Of a stretch of DNA of 37,463 nucleotides, positions 1 through 8,500 are shown in pieces. Positions within the stretch are counted from its first letter, which is position 1. Every line of letters starts with the position of its first letter. Below the pieces are notes generated by a model. It was given only the letters and a program-made list of their open reading frames with translations, had not been told where the DNA came from and did not search any database. The position numbers and the translations under genes were made by a program. Source of the DNA: an uncultured Lentisphaeria bacterium (GTDB lineage Bacteria > Verrucomicrobiota > Lentisphaeria > Victivallales > Victivallaceae); assembly GCA_903831825.1 (NCBI GenBank), contig CAIKZE010000280.1:1-37463 (forward strand). Direction: 5' to 3'.

Positions 1-83
1 AAATGAGTACAGAAAATTTAAATTATTGATTAATGAATGGGTTGAACTTGGCATTATGAATTCAAAATTACTGATGAAAACAA

Positions 84-203
84 ATGAACGAAAAAAAAGC
101 TAGAATTGAGGCTGTTTTAATTAGCATTGAACAGCCCTGGAGCCTGAAGACTTTGCTGAGCAACTCACTCAAGAAGACATTGTCCATGTGTCCGCTCAGT
201 TAG
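84..203 (+). other. Likely original 5' part of the amyloid-motif gene, out of frame
   Basis: An ATG at 84 opens a short frame beginning MNEKKARIEAVLISIE that closes at a TAG at 201-203. From 131 the neighbouring frame (-1 relative to it) is open and reads ALEPEDFAEQLTQEDIVHVS straight into the 188-562 protein. The two pieces join naturally if one base is missing near 129-134. I infer that the gene once started at 84 and is now broken by a one-base deletion, or that the assembly has an error there. No Shine-Dalgarno site is visible before 84, and no classical slippery heptamer is seen in the overlap. Confidence 0.45.
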
Positions 204-562
204 GCCAGCACGGCCTTATTGACTGGTATCCAATAAATGCGATTGGTGGTTTTTGTAGCGGACTAGGTCGGATTTCTGCATGCGGTATAGATGTTGTCGA
301 AGGTACCGTCACCTCGGCAATTTCCATTAATATGCACGACCATCGTAGCGTCAATGTTTCCGGCTCATCGAACGTGATTGTCGGAGATGGTAATACCCAG
401 AATATAAATGAGAATGCAGAATCACTCATTCGTGCAATCAATAACATGAACGCTCCTTCAGAACAAAAAGAAGAAGCAAAGTCGCTTTTAAGAAATTTTC
501 TTGAACACCCGCTACTTACAGCACTTGCAGGAGGTGCGATTACATTGTTGGGAGGTAGGTGA
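188..562 (+). CDS. Small protein with RHIM-like amyloid motif (frameshifted 5' end)
   Basis: The 124-residue frame uses a GTG at 188 and has no ribosome binding site, so the true N-terminus probably lies upstream in another frame (see 84-203). Residues 54-74 contain SGSSNVIVGDGNTQNI. This Gly/Asn-rich alternation around a V-I-V-G core resembles the RHIM-like amyloid signalling motifs of bacterial immune and cell-death proteins. A short helical, charged segment follows (about 75-105), and the protein ends in a hydrophobic Ala/Gly/Leu stretch (107-122) that could insert in a membrane. The DUF4062 gene follows on the same strand after 84 bases, which suggests a two-gene module. The motif match is by eye and the function is inference. 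Other readings are a generic hypothetical protein or a decayed gene. Confidence 0.5.
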   Translation: MSAQLGQHGLIDWYPINAIGGFCSGLGRISACGIDVVEGTVTSAISINMHDHRSVNVSGSSNVIVGDGNTQNINENAESLIRAINNMNAPSEQKEEAKSLLRNFLEHPLLTALAGGAITLLGGR

Positions 563-646
563 AGTAAAGAGCCACATGGTTGCTAGGTCTTTGCCTAATG
601 TGCTATTTTAGAAAAAGGCATAATTTCATGATAAGGATAAGTTAAA

Positions 647-1801
647 ATGCCAGTACCACGCGTATTTGTTAGCTCCACATGCTATGATCTTCGAGATATC
701 CGAGTTGCCTTGCGTCAGTACATAGTAAATTTCGGTTTTGAACCGGTTATGAGTGAATTTGGCGATATTTTCTACGACTATGAACAGCATGTTCAAGACG
801 CCTGTATCACCGCAATAGAGAAAAGCAATATTTTCTTGCTGATTGTAGGTAATCAATACGGTAGCATTTATCACCATCAAGCCAATCCAGAAATTCCAAA
901 CTCAGTAACGCTTGCAGAGTTCAAAAAAGCTCTTTCAGTTAATATTCCTAAACATATATTTGTCAGCAAGTTCCTAAACCATGATTATCAGAACTTTAGT
1001 AGATACTTTCAAGAAAAGCTTAAACAGTACTTCAGCAAAAATAATATTTCTGATGAAGATACCATAAAATCGATACAACATGTTAGACAGTCAGTAGACA
1101 ACACCTATCCATTTCCGCAGCCATCATATAAATACATTTTTCATTTTTTGGACGTGATCACTGAACTGAAAGTTAACAATGCAGTATTCCAGTTTGAAGA
1201 TTTTGACGACATCACCGAACAGTTGCGACGACAATGGGCAGGCTTTATGTACGAGGCACTGACCACATCGCAGAATGTGCCTTCTAGAATTGTTCAAGAA
1301 TTTACGTCTCGATTCGACAATCTCGAGAATATCATACGGCAAATGGTAGTGTCTAAAACCGAGAGAGAGCCCGGTCAGATATCTTTGAATATTGAGGATA
1401 TTTCCAAGTCTCTTGCGCCTGCTGAACTTCAGCAGGCTCAAGATGTACTACTTCAGTCACTAAATTGCTTTATACAAGGTGAGTATAAACAAGAACGAGG
1501 CTACATGACTCAAGCCCCCGATGTCGCGGCAGTAAAAACATGGATTGAATCTCTTGGTCAACTCCTTAGCAATTACAAATGGGCTAAGTCTATCCCATTT
1601 ACAGAAGTCTTCACAGGGCTCAAGGTGCCACTTAATTATTACACAAAACGCGATCAAGAAATCCCAACAATAGAAATCATGAGATTATATGGTCTCTACC
1701 AAAACCTTCCAGAACAGGAACACAAGTCGTTTGCGCAAACTGTCCTGCTAAAACTTAATCCAATTATACGACCAGAAAGCGAAGATGATATCCCATTTTG
1801 A
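647..1801 (+). CDS. DUF4062 (TIR-like) domain protein
   Basis: The 384-residue protein starts at an ATG preceded by AAGGAT at a suitable distance. Residues 4-100 match the DUF4062 pattern: RVFVSSTCYDLRDIR at the first strand and helix, GFEPVMSEF at the second strand, and IFLLIVGNQYGS before a long helix. DUF4062 has a flavodoxin/TIR-like fold and is common in bacterial proteins thought to act in defence or signalling. The remaining ~280 residues are mostly predicted helix with no domain I recognise; they may be a sensor or an oligomerisation part. The gene is AT-richer than the metabolic genes downstream, and with the amyloid-motif gene it forms an isolated pair, which fits a transferred defence module. 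Function is inferred; no catalytic residue is established. Confidence 0.7.
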   Translation: MPVPRVFVSSTCYDLRDIRVALRQYIVNFGFEPVMSEFGDIFYDYEQHVQDACITAIEKSNIFLLIVGNQYGSIYHHQANPEIPNSVTLAEFKKALSVNIPKHIFVSKFLNHDYQNFSRYFQEKLKQYFSKNNISDEDTIKSIQHVRQSVDNTYPFPQPSYKYIFHFLDVITELKVNNAVFQFEDFDDITEQLRRQWAGFMYEALTTSQNVPSRIVQEFTSRFDNLENIIRQMVVSKTEREPGQISLNIEDISKSLAPAELQQAQDVLLQSLNCFIQGEYKQERGYMTQAPDVAAVKTWIESLGQLLSNYKWAKSIPFTEVFTGLKVPLNYYTKRDQEIPTIEIMRLYGLYQNLPEQEHKSFAQTVLLKLNPIIRPESEDDIPF

Positions 1802-1869
1802 ATTGTATTGCACTGTGATTGTTATAAATCCGAAGTATAAACTCGTAACGGCAGATTGAGCACTCGCGC

Positions 1870-2169
1870 TCACTGCTCTTTACTCCAACGGCTTTTGTTA
1901 TAATCGTGGATTTCGACGAGAATGTCTTCGACGTTTTTGGTCAGGTTCCATTCGGGGTAGTGAGATTTGAACTTGGAAACGTCGCTGATCCACCAGATGT
2001 GATCGCCGACGCGGTTATCTTCCGTGTAACGGGTATTCATTTTGCGGCCGGTGATTTTTTCGCACAGCACAATTGCTTCCTGCATGGAACCGTTGCTGAA
2101 ACGGCTGCCGCCCATGTTGCAGGCTTCGCCGCAGCGGGGAGCCTGATCGAAATGCCGGAATGCCTTGCC
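1870..2169 (-). pseudogene. Truncated remnant of an NAD-dependent epimerase gene (3' end only)
   Basis: About 300 bases here match the 3' end of the intact epimerase gene at 10909-11982 at roughly 92% identity, in the same orientation. The remnant reads [19 protein letters not shown] onward to the shared C-terminus, with only four changes in the last 81 residues. Upstream of that, Trp, Tyr and Arg codons have become Arg, Asp and Cys (AFRHFDQAPRCGEACNMGG). Homology stops near 2166-2169, so about three quarters of the gene is missing. Most differences across the last 81 codons are synonymous, which suggests two functional copies diverged before this one was cut. It lies directly upstream of the LacI regulatory region. 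An 81-residue frame survives by chance; I do not expect a working protein. Confidence 0.85.
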
Positions 2170-2190
2170 ATGACAAAAAAATACTGAAGA

Positions 2191-2211
2191 TTTTGGTTAT
2201 AATTTATTACC
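2191..2211. promoter_or_regulatory. Upstream copy of a quasi-palindromic operator
   Basis: The core GGTTATAATTTATTACC (2195-2211) is an imperfect palindrome. Its reverse complement recurs, one base shorter, at 2328-2347. The two copies flank the lacI-like promoter at 2243-2271, about 130 bases apart. This is the usual arrangement for a self-controlled LacI-family regulator working by DNA looping. The role is inferred from position and symmetry. Confidence 0.5.
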
Positions 2212-2242
2212 AGATATTATCTAAATATTATCTAATACAGTA

Positions 2243-2271
2243 TTGCAAAAACAGAGATAATGCTATATAAT
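2243..2271 (+). promoter_or_regulatory. Sigma-70-type promoter for the LacI-family gene
   Basis: TTGCAA (2243-2248) and a perfect TATAAT (2266-2271) are separated by exactly 17 bases. Transcription would start near 2278, about 70-80 bases before the start codon, between the two operator copies. Confidence 0.6.
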
Positions 2272-2327
2272 CATTAATATAGGTAAGCGATGGCTATAAG
2301 AACGATATGTGATCATCGACAGATGCA

Positions 2328-2347
2328 GGTAATAATTATAACCAAAA
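2328..2347. promoter_or_regulatory. Downstream copy of the quasi-palindromic operator
   Basis: The sequence GGTAATAATTATAACCAAAA abuts the TTG at 2348. Its 16-base core is palindromic at 14 of 16 positions and is the inverted copy of the site at 2191-2211. A repressor bound here would lie just ahead of the LacI-family reading frame, which suggests autoregulation. The alternative, a 157-base element with terminal inverted repeats, is less likely because no target duplication flanks it. Confidence 0.5.
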
Positions 2348-3376
2348 TTGGCAAATAAAATGAACCAGCAGCAAATAGCGGAAAAACTTGGAATTTCTCA
2401 GGCTTCAGTGTCAATAGTACTCAACAACCCATTGACCCGGAAAGTGTCGTCGGACAAACGGCAGCAGATTCTCAACTATCTGCGCCAAGCCAATTATTTG
2501 TCGCCCAACCATGACGGCAAAACCGGCAATATCGGTTATCTCTTTCCGGCTATAGGGGAAATACCGTATAACAGTTTTTATGAACGGTTCATTACCGGTA
2601 TTGAAAAAGCAGCCCAAAGCGGCGGGTACAGTCTGGTCATCGAAAAATACAAAAAAGATGCAACGGTTTTGCCTGGCGGAAAATTTGACGGGGCAATTAT
2701 CGAAGGGATTTCTTCCGCCAATATGGTCAACCGGCAATTCGACAACATCCCCATAGTCGTCCTTAACAAAGAGTTATCACGGGAAATACATTGCGATTCA
2801 GTTTTTCCTGATAATGTCGGCGGGGTGGAAATCGCATTGAACTATTTAAAAGAGATGGGGCATTCTAAAATTGCATATTTTGCAATTGGTATGCCTGACG
2901 ATAATACTGCTGAAATAAACTACTGGCAGCGGCTTAATGCTTTCCGCAATTTATGCTGGAAACTGCAATTCGATTTGAGAGACGGCTATATCCAACTGCC
3001 TAAATGTGAACTGCCGACACTTGCCGCAACGGAACGTAAAATCAGGGAAACCCTGATTTTATGGAGCAAATTGCCGGAGCCGCCGACGGCGGTATTGTGC
3101 TGCAATGACACATACGCGCTGTGGATGATCCGCCAGGCCAGTCTGCTTGGAATGAAAATTCCCGAAACGCTGAGCATTATCGGCATCGATAATATCACTC
3201 CCGGAGAATTCAGTTTCCCGGCGTTGACGACAATTGATCATAACGCGGAGGAAATGGGACGGCTCAGCGCGGAAGCGCTGATCAAAAGAATTCAGCAGCC
3301 GGAGCGCCCGTCGCTGAGAATGAGTTGCAACGCGTCGCTGGTCATCCGGGAAAGCGTGGCAGACTTGAATCAATGA
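2348..3376 (+). CDS. LacI/GalR-family transcriptional regulator
   Basis: The 342-residue protein has an N-terminal helix-turn-helix (MNQQQIAEKLGISQASVSIVL, about residues 5-25) and the hinge region. A periplasmic-binding-protein-like effector domain follows, ending in the family-typical IIGIDNITPGEFSFPALTTIDHN stretch (about 278-300). The ligand is probably a sugar released by the neighbouring glycosidases; this is inferred from context. Two starts are possible: TTG at 2348 or ATG at 2360. Neither has a strong ribosome binding site, and the ATG keeps the whole helix-turn-helix. A promoter and two flanking operator-like palindromes upstream suggest autoregulation. The next gene begins 82 bases downstream on the same strand with no terminator between, so they may be co-transcribed. 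Confidence 0.9.
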   Translation: MANKMNQQQIAEKLGISQASVSIVLNNPLTRKVSSDKRQQILNYLRQANYLSPNHDGKTGNIGYLFPAIGEIPYNSFYERFITGIEKAAQSGGYSLVIEKYKKDATVLPGGKFDGAIIEGISSANMVNRQFDNIPIVVLNKELSREIHCDSVFPDNVGGVEIALNYLKEMGHSKIAYFAIGMPDDNTAEINYWQRLNAFRNLCWKLQFDLRDGYIQLPKCELPTLAATERKIRETLILWSKLPEPPTAVLCCNDTYALWMIRQASLLGMKIPETLSIIGIDNITPGEFSFPALTTIDHNAEEMGRLSAEALIKRIQQPERPSLRMSCNASLVIRESVADLNQ

Positions 3377-3458
3377 ATTCATGGTGCGGAAGCCTGACGG
3401 TTTGCTTTGTACATTATATGGAATTTTAGTGATTAAATAAGATAATTGGAGGTTTTAG

Positions 3459-4658
3459 TTGAAGATGAATATTCTTTTGACGGCAGCGGAAAAAACCGCG
3501 AACTGGATGATAGTGAATCAACCTGTTGACCGGCTGGATGCCAATAAGGGCCGGACCATCAACAGTTACAGCGCGGCAAGCGGCGCATTTCAATTTACTA
3601 CCGGTTGGCAGACCGGCGGGGTATGCATGGGGCTGCTGGCCATGTATAAACGCACCGGGGAAAAATTGTACCTCGACCGGGCGGAACTTGCGGGCAGATA
3701 TGTCATGAGCCTTCAAGTAATGGACCAGCGCCAGCCGCGCTATTATGGAGCAATCCGGGAATGCACGCCGCAATCCCTGGAATTTTGTCCCCGCGACGCC
3801 ACGACGGCGGCCTGGGCGCTGGTGTGGCTTTACGAAGCAACCCGCAATCCGGAATATCTTGACCGGGCAGTTTTATTCGGCAACTGGCATCTGGAATACG
3901 GCATGTATGACGGCTGGCCGCTGTGGGCAGTTATGATGGATGACCAGGATGATCTTTATGCCAAAGGCTCATTCCAGTCAGGTACCGGACTTTTCTATCA
4001 TGATCTGTTCATGGTCAGCGGCGATACCCGCTATATCAATTCCGGCCTGAAGCCGATAGCCCGGCGTTACCGGGATGAATTTTTCAATCCGGACGGCAGT
4101 ATTGTCGTGGCCCGTGATATTTTCAGCAACCAGGACAAATCAGGTCAAAAGATGGATTGCTGCGAATTCGACATGCATCAATACAATGATGATTTCGGGA
4201 ATGCCATGCTCCAGACGGCCGCCGATATATTCGGCGACGAAAGTTACCGGGAAGCGGCATTGAAATTTGCGCATTGGCTGGCGGATCATCAGGATGCCGA
4301 CGGCGGATTCCGCAACAATAAAATTCCTTCCGCCGTCGCGATGAGCTTGATGTATTTCCACGATCTCGGCAACTTTTATCAGGACAAAAAATTATTGGCG
4401 GCTAAGGACAAAACCCTTAATAAATTATTATCGATGCAGTTTGCCGGCGCCGGCAATCAGCGGCTGGACGGCGGATTCAAAGAAACCGAAGGCGTATCTG
4501 AAGAATTCTGCGTGAATATGCGCACCTCAATGTATGCGCTGCTCGCATTGTTGAAAGTTGAAAGCAGCCTGGCAGAAATATGGCTGGGCAGAAACAACCG
4601 GAAATTCAATGACCGGCTGTGGTCGCTTAAAACAGAACCTTATACATTTAAATGGTAA
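3459..4658 (+). CDS. Alpha/alpha-barrel glycosidase-like protein, cytoplasmic
   Basis: The 399-residue protein has no signal peptide. It consists of repeated helix pairs carrying motifs such as [38 protein letters not shown] and [19 protein letters not shown], separated by Gly-rich turns. That is the pattern of the six-hairpin (alpha/alpha)6 toroid of GH88/GH105-type hydrolases and related epimerases. I cannot assign a family or substrate. Acidic residues in [10 protein letters not shown] and [12 protein letters not shown] are candidates for the active site. The start is a TTG at 3459 with GGAGG six bases upstream; the ATG two codons later is badly spaced from it. It lies between the LacI regulator and the pseudopilin and is probably part of the island operon. 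Confidence 0.6.
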   Translation: MKMNILLTAAEKTANWMIVNQPVDRLDANKGRTINSYSAASGAFQFTTGWQTGGVCMGLLAMYKRTGEKLYLDRAELAGRYVMSLQVMDQRQPRYYGAIRECTPQSLEFCPRDATTAAWALVWLYEATRNPEYLDRAVLFGNWHLEYGMYDGWPLWAVMMDDQDDLYAKGSFQSGTGLFYHDLFMVSGDTRYINSGLKPIARRYRDEFFNPDGSIVVARDIFSNQDKSGQKMDCCEFDMHQYNDDFGNAMLQTAADIFGDESYREAALKFAHWLADHQDADGGFRNNKIPSAVAMSLMYFHDLGNFYQDKKLLAAKDKTLNKLLSMQFAGAGNQRLDGGFKETEGVSEEFCVNMRTSMYALLALLKVESSLAEIWLGRNNRKFNDRLWSLKTEPYTFKW

Positions 4659-4677
4659 AAGAACAAGGGAGGCATCT

Positions 4678-5457
4678 ATGAAACAGTCAAAAAAGGTGTT
4701 TACAACAGGAGAAGCAATGAAACCGCACATCAAAATTTTCACACTCATCGAATTGCTGATCGTGATCGCGATCATCGCAATTTTGGCCTCAATGCTGCTG
4801 CCGGCATTGAATAAAGCCAGAAACACGGCCTATACCGCAACCTGCATAAACAATTTGAAACAATTGGGCCTGGTATTTACGTCTTATTCCGACAGTTATA
4901 ACGGTTTCCTGCCGCCGTTTTACTCTCCCGCCACCACCGGCACTTATTGGCCTGGAAGATTAATGATTGACCAAAGCGTCAACGGCGGTATTTTCGGATG
5001 CCCCTCGTTGCCGGAATACTACAATCAATGGAAGGTTTATACGGCTGCCCAGGCCAAAGCCAACCCCACCAACGCTTTCTTTGAATATCCGGCGTATGCC
5101 ATGAACCGCGGCTTGTCAGCGACACAAGGCACGGCCCTCGCCGCTCTGCCCAAAATGGGAAATTTCAAAATACCCAGTCAAACCATGCTGGTCATTGACT
5201 CATATTATATACCCATTACATCTCCTCCCAGAGGGTTTTACATTGTTCCGCAGTTTTTTGTGACTACCGGCTCCTGGGGGTTAATAGACGGCAGACATAA
5301 TCACAGTGTAAATACTTTGTTCATTGATGGTCACGCGGCAAGCATTCCCACCCAGCTTGGCATTGACAGAACGGCGTATTCCACCACCATCAATCCTTAT
5401 CTGGTTAAACCATTTGCCAACTTCACCGATCCCAATAACCACTTCTGGGCTCCATAA
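4678..5457 (+). CDS. Type II pseudopilin-like protein with H-X9-DG signature
   Basis: From the ATG at 4678 the protein has 259 residues. It carries the prepilin cleavage and transmembrane segment [20 protein letters not shown] (from residue 21) followed by LPALNKAR, and near the C-terminus the H-X9-DG motif in [12 protein letters not shown] (about residues 207-218). These mark the PVC-type pseudopilin family thought to assemble at the cell envelope. Two starts each have a good ribosome binding site: 4678 (AAGGGAGG) and 4717 (AGGAG). The second gives the short charged leader MKPHIKI that is usual for prepilins. There is no Gly at the -1 position of the cleavage site, which is tolerated in this group. 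It sits directly before the giant secreted protein, a common pairing with secreted enzymes. Confidence 0.85.
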   Translation: MKQSKKVFTTGEAMKPHIKIFTLIELLIVIAIIAILASMLLPALNKARNTAYTATCINNLKQLGLVFTSYSDSYNGFLPPFYSPATTGTYWPGRLMIDQSVNGGIFGCPSLPEYYNQWKVYTAAQAKANPTNAFFEYPAYAMNRGLSATQGTALAALPKMGNFKIPSQTMLVIDSYYIPITSPPRGFYIVPQFFVTTGSWGLIDGRHNHSVNTLFIDGHAASIPTQLGIDRTAYSTTINPYLVKPFANFTDPNNHFWAP

Positions 5458-5578
5458 AACTGAGGGACTGGCTCTTCATGCAGAACAGCGGATGCCGTTG
5501 TCATCCAGCGGCGGAAGTGAAATTTAAAAGGCGGCGGATTATGTTCCTGCCGCAACAATACAGGGAGAACGTTTTAAT

Positions 5579-8500
5579 ATGAAATTAGGTAAAATCGCTT
5601 TGCTGCTGCTGGCGGCAGTGCCGTTGACTGCCCAGGAGACGCTCAATCTGAAATTCGACCGGCCGCAAGCAATCAAGATCGGCAGCAATGCGGTCAAAAT
5701 TGACGGTTCATTTACGCCGGATAAATTTTTGGCTTATGGAGAAAATGGAATCAGCCTGCCGGCAGCCGATCTGGTGGGGGCTTCAGGAACCATTATTTTC
5801 AAATTCAACGTGGAAAAGTTTAAAGAACCGCTACTGGCCGCGCGTTACCTCATCACGCTGCGCACGAAAAGTCGCCTGACGCTGGGATTTTATACTTATC
5901 CGAATAATCCGCTGCTGCAATTCAATTTTTCCGATCAGATCAATAAATATTATTTCAAGACTGAAGCACCCTTGAAGTCAGGTCAGGTTTACCAGGCGGC
6001 TGTCACCTGGGACGGCTCCACGGTGCGGATATATCTGGATGGCCTGCTTCAGGCTGAAACCAGGCAGCCCGCGGCAATGGAAAAAGTGAGCAATCTGAAT
6101 ATTGGTCCTTATAAAGACAATTGGGTGGCCCCGAAACCGTGGAGCAATGACTGCTTCGCCGGGGAACTGCGCACCTGGAATACGGCGCTTGCGCCGGAAG
6201 AAATCGCCGCGGCCTGCGGAGTTCAGATCAAACCGCTGTCGCAAAGTTATCCGGCCCGGCTGGTCGTTCCGCAACTGGTTGGCGCGCCGCCGAAAATGAA
6301 TGGAGAATTAACTGATCCGGCCTGGCAGTTTGCCGCGGGCATGATCGGGGTGACTGACGGCAAAAATCCCGCGAAAAGCTGGGATTTGCCGCCTCACTCC
6401 TTCAAAATCATGTGGGATGCCAATAATTTGTATATGGGGTTTGATACGCTGTTTCCCGGACGGGTGGCGATCAAAGCGGGTGATACCCGTACCGACAAGG
6501 AACCGGAAGTATGGGGCGATGAATCCTTTGAATTTTATCTGCTGATAAAAGACAAATTGTACCGTTTCGCCGGAAACGTCGCCGGCGGTTATACCGAATG
6601 GCTGGGAAACGACAGCAAATGGAACGGACAATGGACTTATAAAACTTCATTGAAAATGCGCATCGACGACCGCCAGCTCTGGCAGGGCGAAGTGGCAATT
6701 CCCTGGTCCACTCTCGATTTGACCGGTCCGCCGGAAACCCCGGTGAAATTCAACTTCTGCCGAAGCTGGAGACTGCCGGAGACCGGGACTTACAGTTCGC
6801 TGTCTGAAAGCGGCCAATACAACATGACTGATCTTTTTCCTGAACTCTATTTTGCAAAAACTGCGCCGGTCATGCAGATATTGGCACAGAATAATCCGAA
6901 TATCGGTAATTTCGAACAAAAAATCCGGTTTGCGGCCGGGCAGAACAGCAGCGTGAGATATCAGGTTCAACTCGCCAAAGCCAACGGTTCCGCCGCGCTC
7001 TTGCTGACGGATAAAGCACTTGCTTTGCAGGGTGGCATCCCGCTGACGGAAACCATTTCCATGCCGATTGTCAATACCGGTTATGACCGGCTGCTCTTTA
7101 CTTACTCGCAAGGAGAAAAATTACTGATGCAGGAAATTCTGCCCTTCCAATTAAACGAGGAATTTGTAACCGTGTCGCCGCATTTTCTCCGGGAACAAGT
7201 GGGATTGAACGTAAAACTCAACATGCTGCATGGGAAATTCGGCAATGATTTTGCGGGACAACTGCGTTTGATCGATCCGAACGGACATGAGCTCTATCGA
7301 AGCGCGGTCAGTTCGGAAGCTGAAATTCCGGTCAAATTTGTCCGTCCCAATCCGGCCGGACTTTATAAAGTTGAACTCCTTAACGCCAAAGACGGCAAAA
7401 GCATCTTTACCCGCGAATTTAATTATCCCGGCATCGGGGCGTGGGAAAAATTGACTTTTGACAACCGGATCATCCCGCCGTTTACGGCGCTCAAAACGAC
7501 CACCGGAGCCAACAGTCTGGACGTCGCCATGTGGGGACGCAGCTACCAGTGGAAGAATCAACTTTTCCCGACGCAGATCGTCACTCAGGGCAAAGAGCTC
7601 CTGACTGCTCCGGTCGCGCTGGAAATCAACGGACTGAAAGTTCCGGCGGCAAAATTAACAACCGGAATGACTGCCGACCACCGTGCCGAGTTTACCGCAA
7701 CAGCTCAAACCCCGGACTATCAGATCAATGAAAAATCCTGGATTGAATATGACGGCGTGCAGTGGAACCGGGTCAGGATTCAGGCGATGGCCAACCTGAA
7801 TGATATCAAGCTGAAAATAGAATTACCGGCTGAACTGGTGAAATATCTTCATACTTCCGAAAGTTTAATATGGGGCACCAAGCTCACCGAACCAGTCAAG
7901 GCAGGGGTACGCTCCTTCCGGTTCTATCCGGTGGTATGGCTCGGAACCGAAGATAAAGGGCTCTGCTTCTTCGCTGAAAGCCGCGTTAACTGGAAGTCTC
8001 CGGAGAAGGAAACCTATCAGTTGGTGAAAAACCAGAATACCGCAACCCTGGAAGTCCGGCTGGCCGGAGAATTGAAAAAAGGCGAAGAGTTTGTTTTCGA
8101 CTTCGGTCTGCTGGCCAGTCCGGTGCGCCCGCTGCCGAAAAACTATCCGTTGAACACATTCTCCTCCCATTTTTCCGCTCCGATGAACCGGCCGGGCAAA
8201 GTTCCGGCATCGAATATTATGATCGCCAACAGCAATGGCGAACTGGGTGGTTACTTCGGCGATCTGCCGACTCCGGACAAGAGCGCCAACGGCAAAGTGA
8301 TGCGCGAAAGTATCGACCTGATCCAAAAATTCGGAGGGCGCGCGATTCCCTATACCTGTGACCGCTATCTCTCCAATGAATATCCGGAAGTAGCCGCTTT
8401 TAAAGATGAATGGAAAATCAGCCCTGACCAGACCCTCGACTATATGCGGGACGGTCATAAATATTTCCTTTACGACTGCTGTCCGACCACCGGCGCCAGT

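Noticed and set aside
84-203. Programmed -1 ribosomal frameshift
   Set aside because: No slippery heptamer in the right phase and no obvious downstream structure; a deletion or sequence error is simpler.
1906-2187. 93-residue plus-strand gene
   Set aside because: It is antisense to the epimerase remnant; the matching antisense frame also appears opposite the intact epimerase gene at 10945-11445.
2191-2347. Small transposon with 20-base terminal inverted repeats
   Set aside because: The arms flank a promoter and the second abuts the regulator start codon; no target duplication is visible. Paired operators explain it better.
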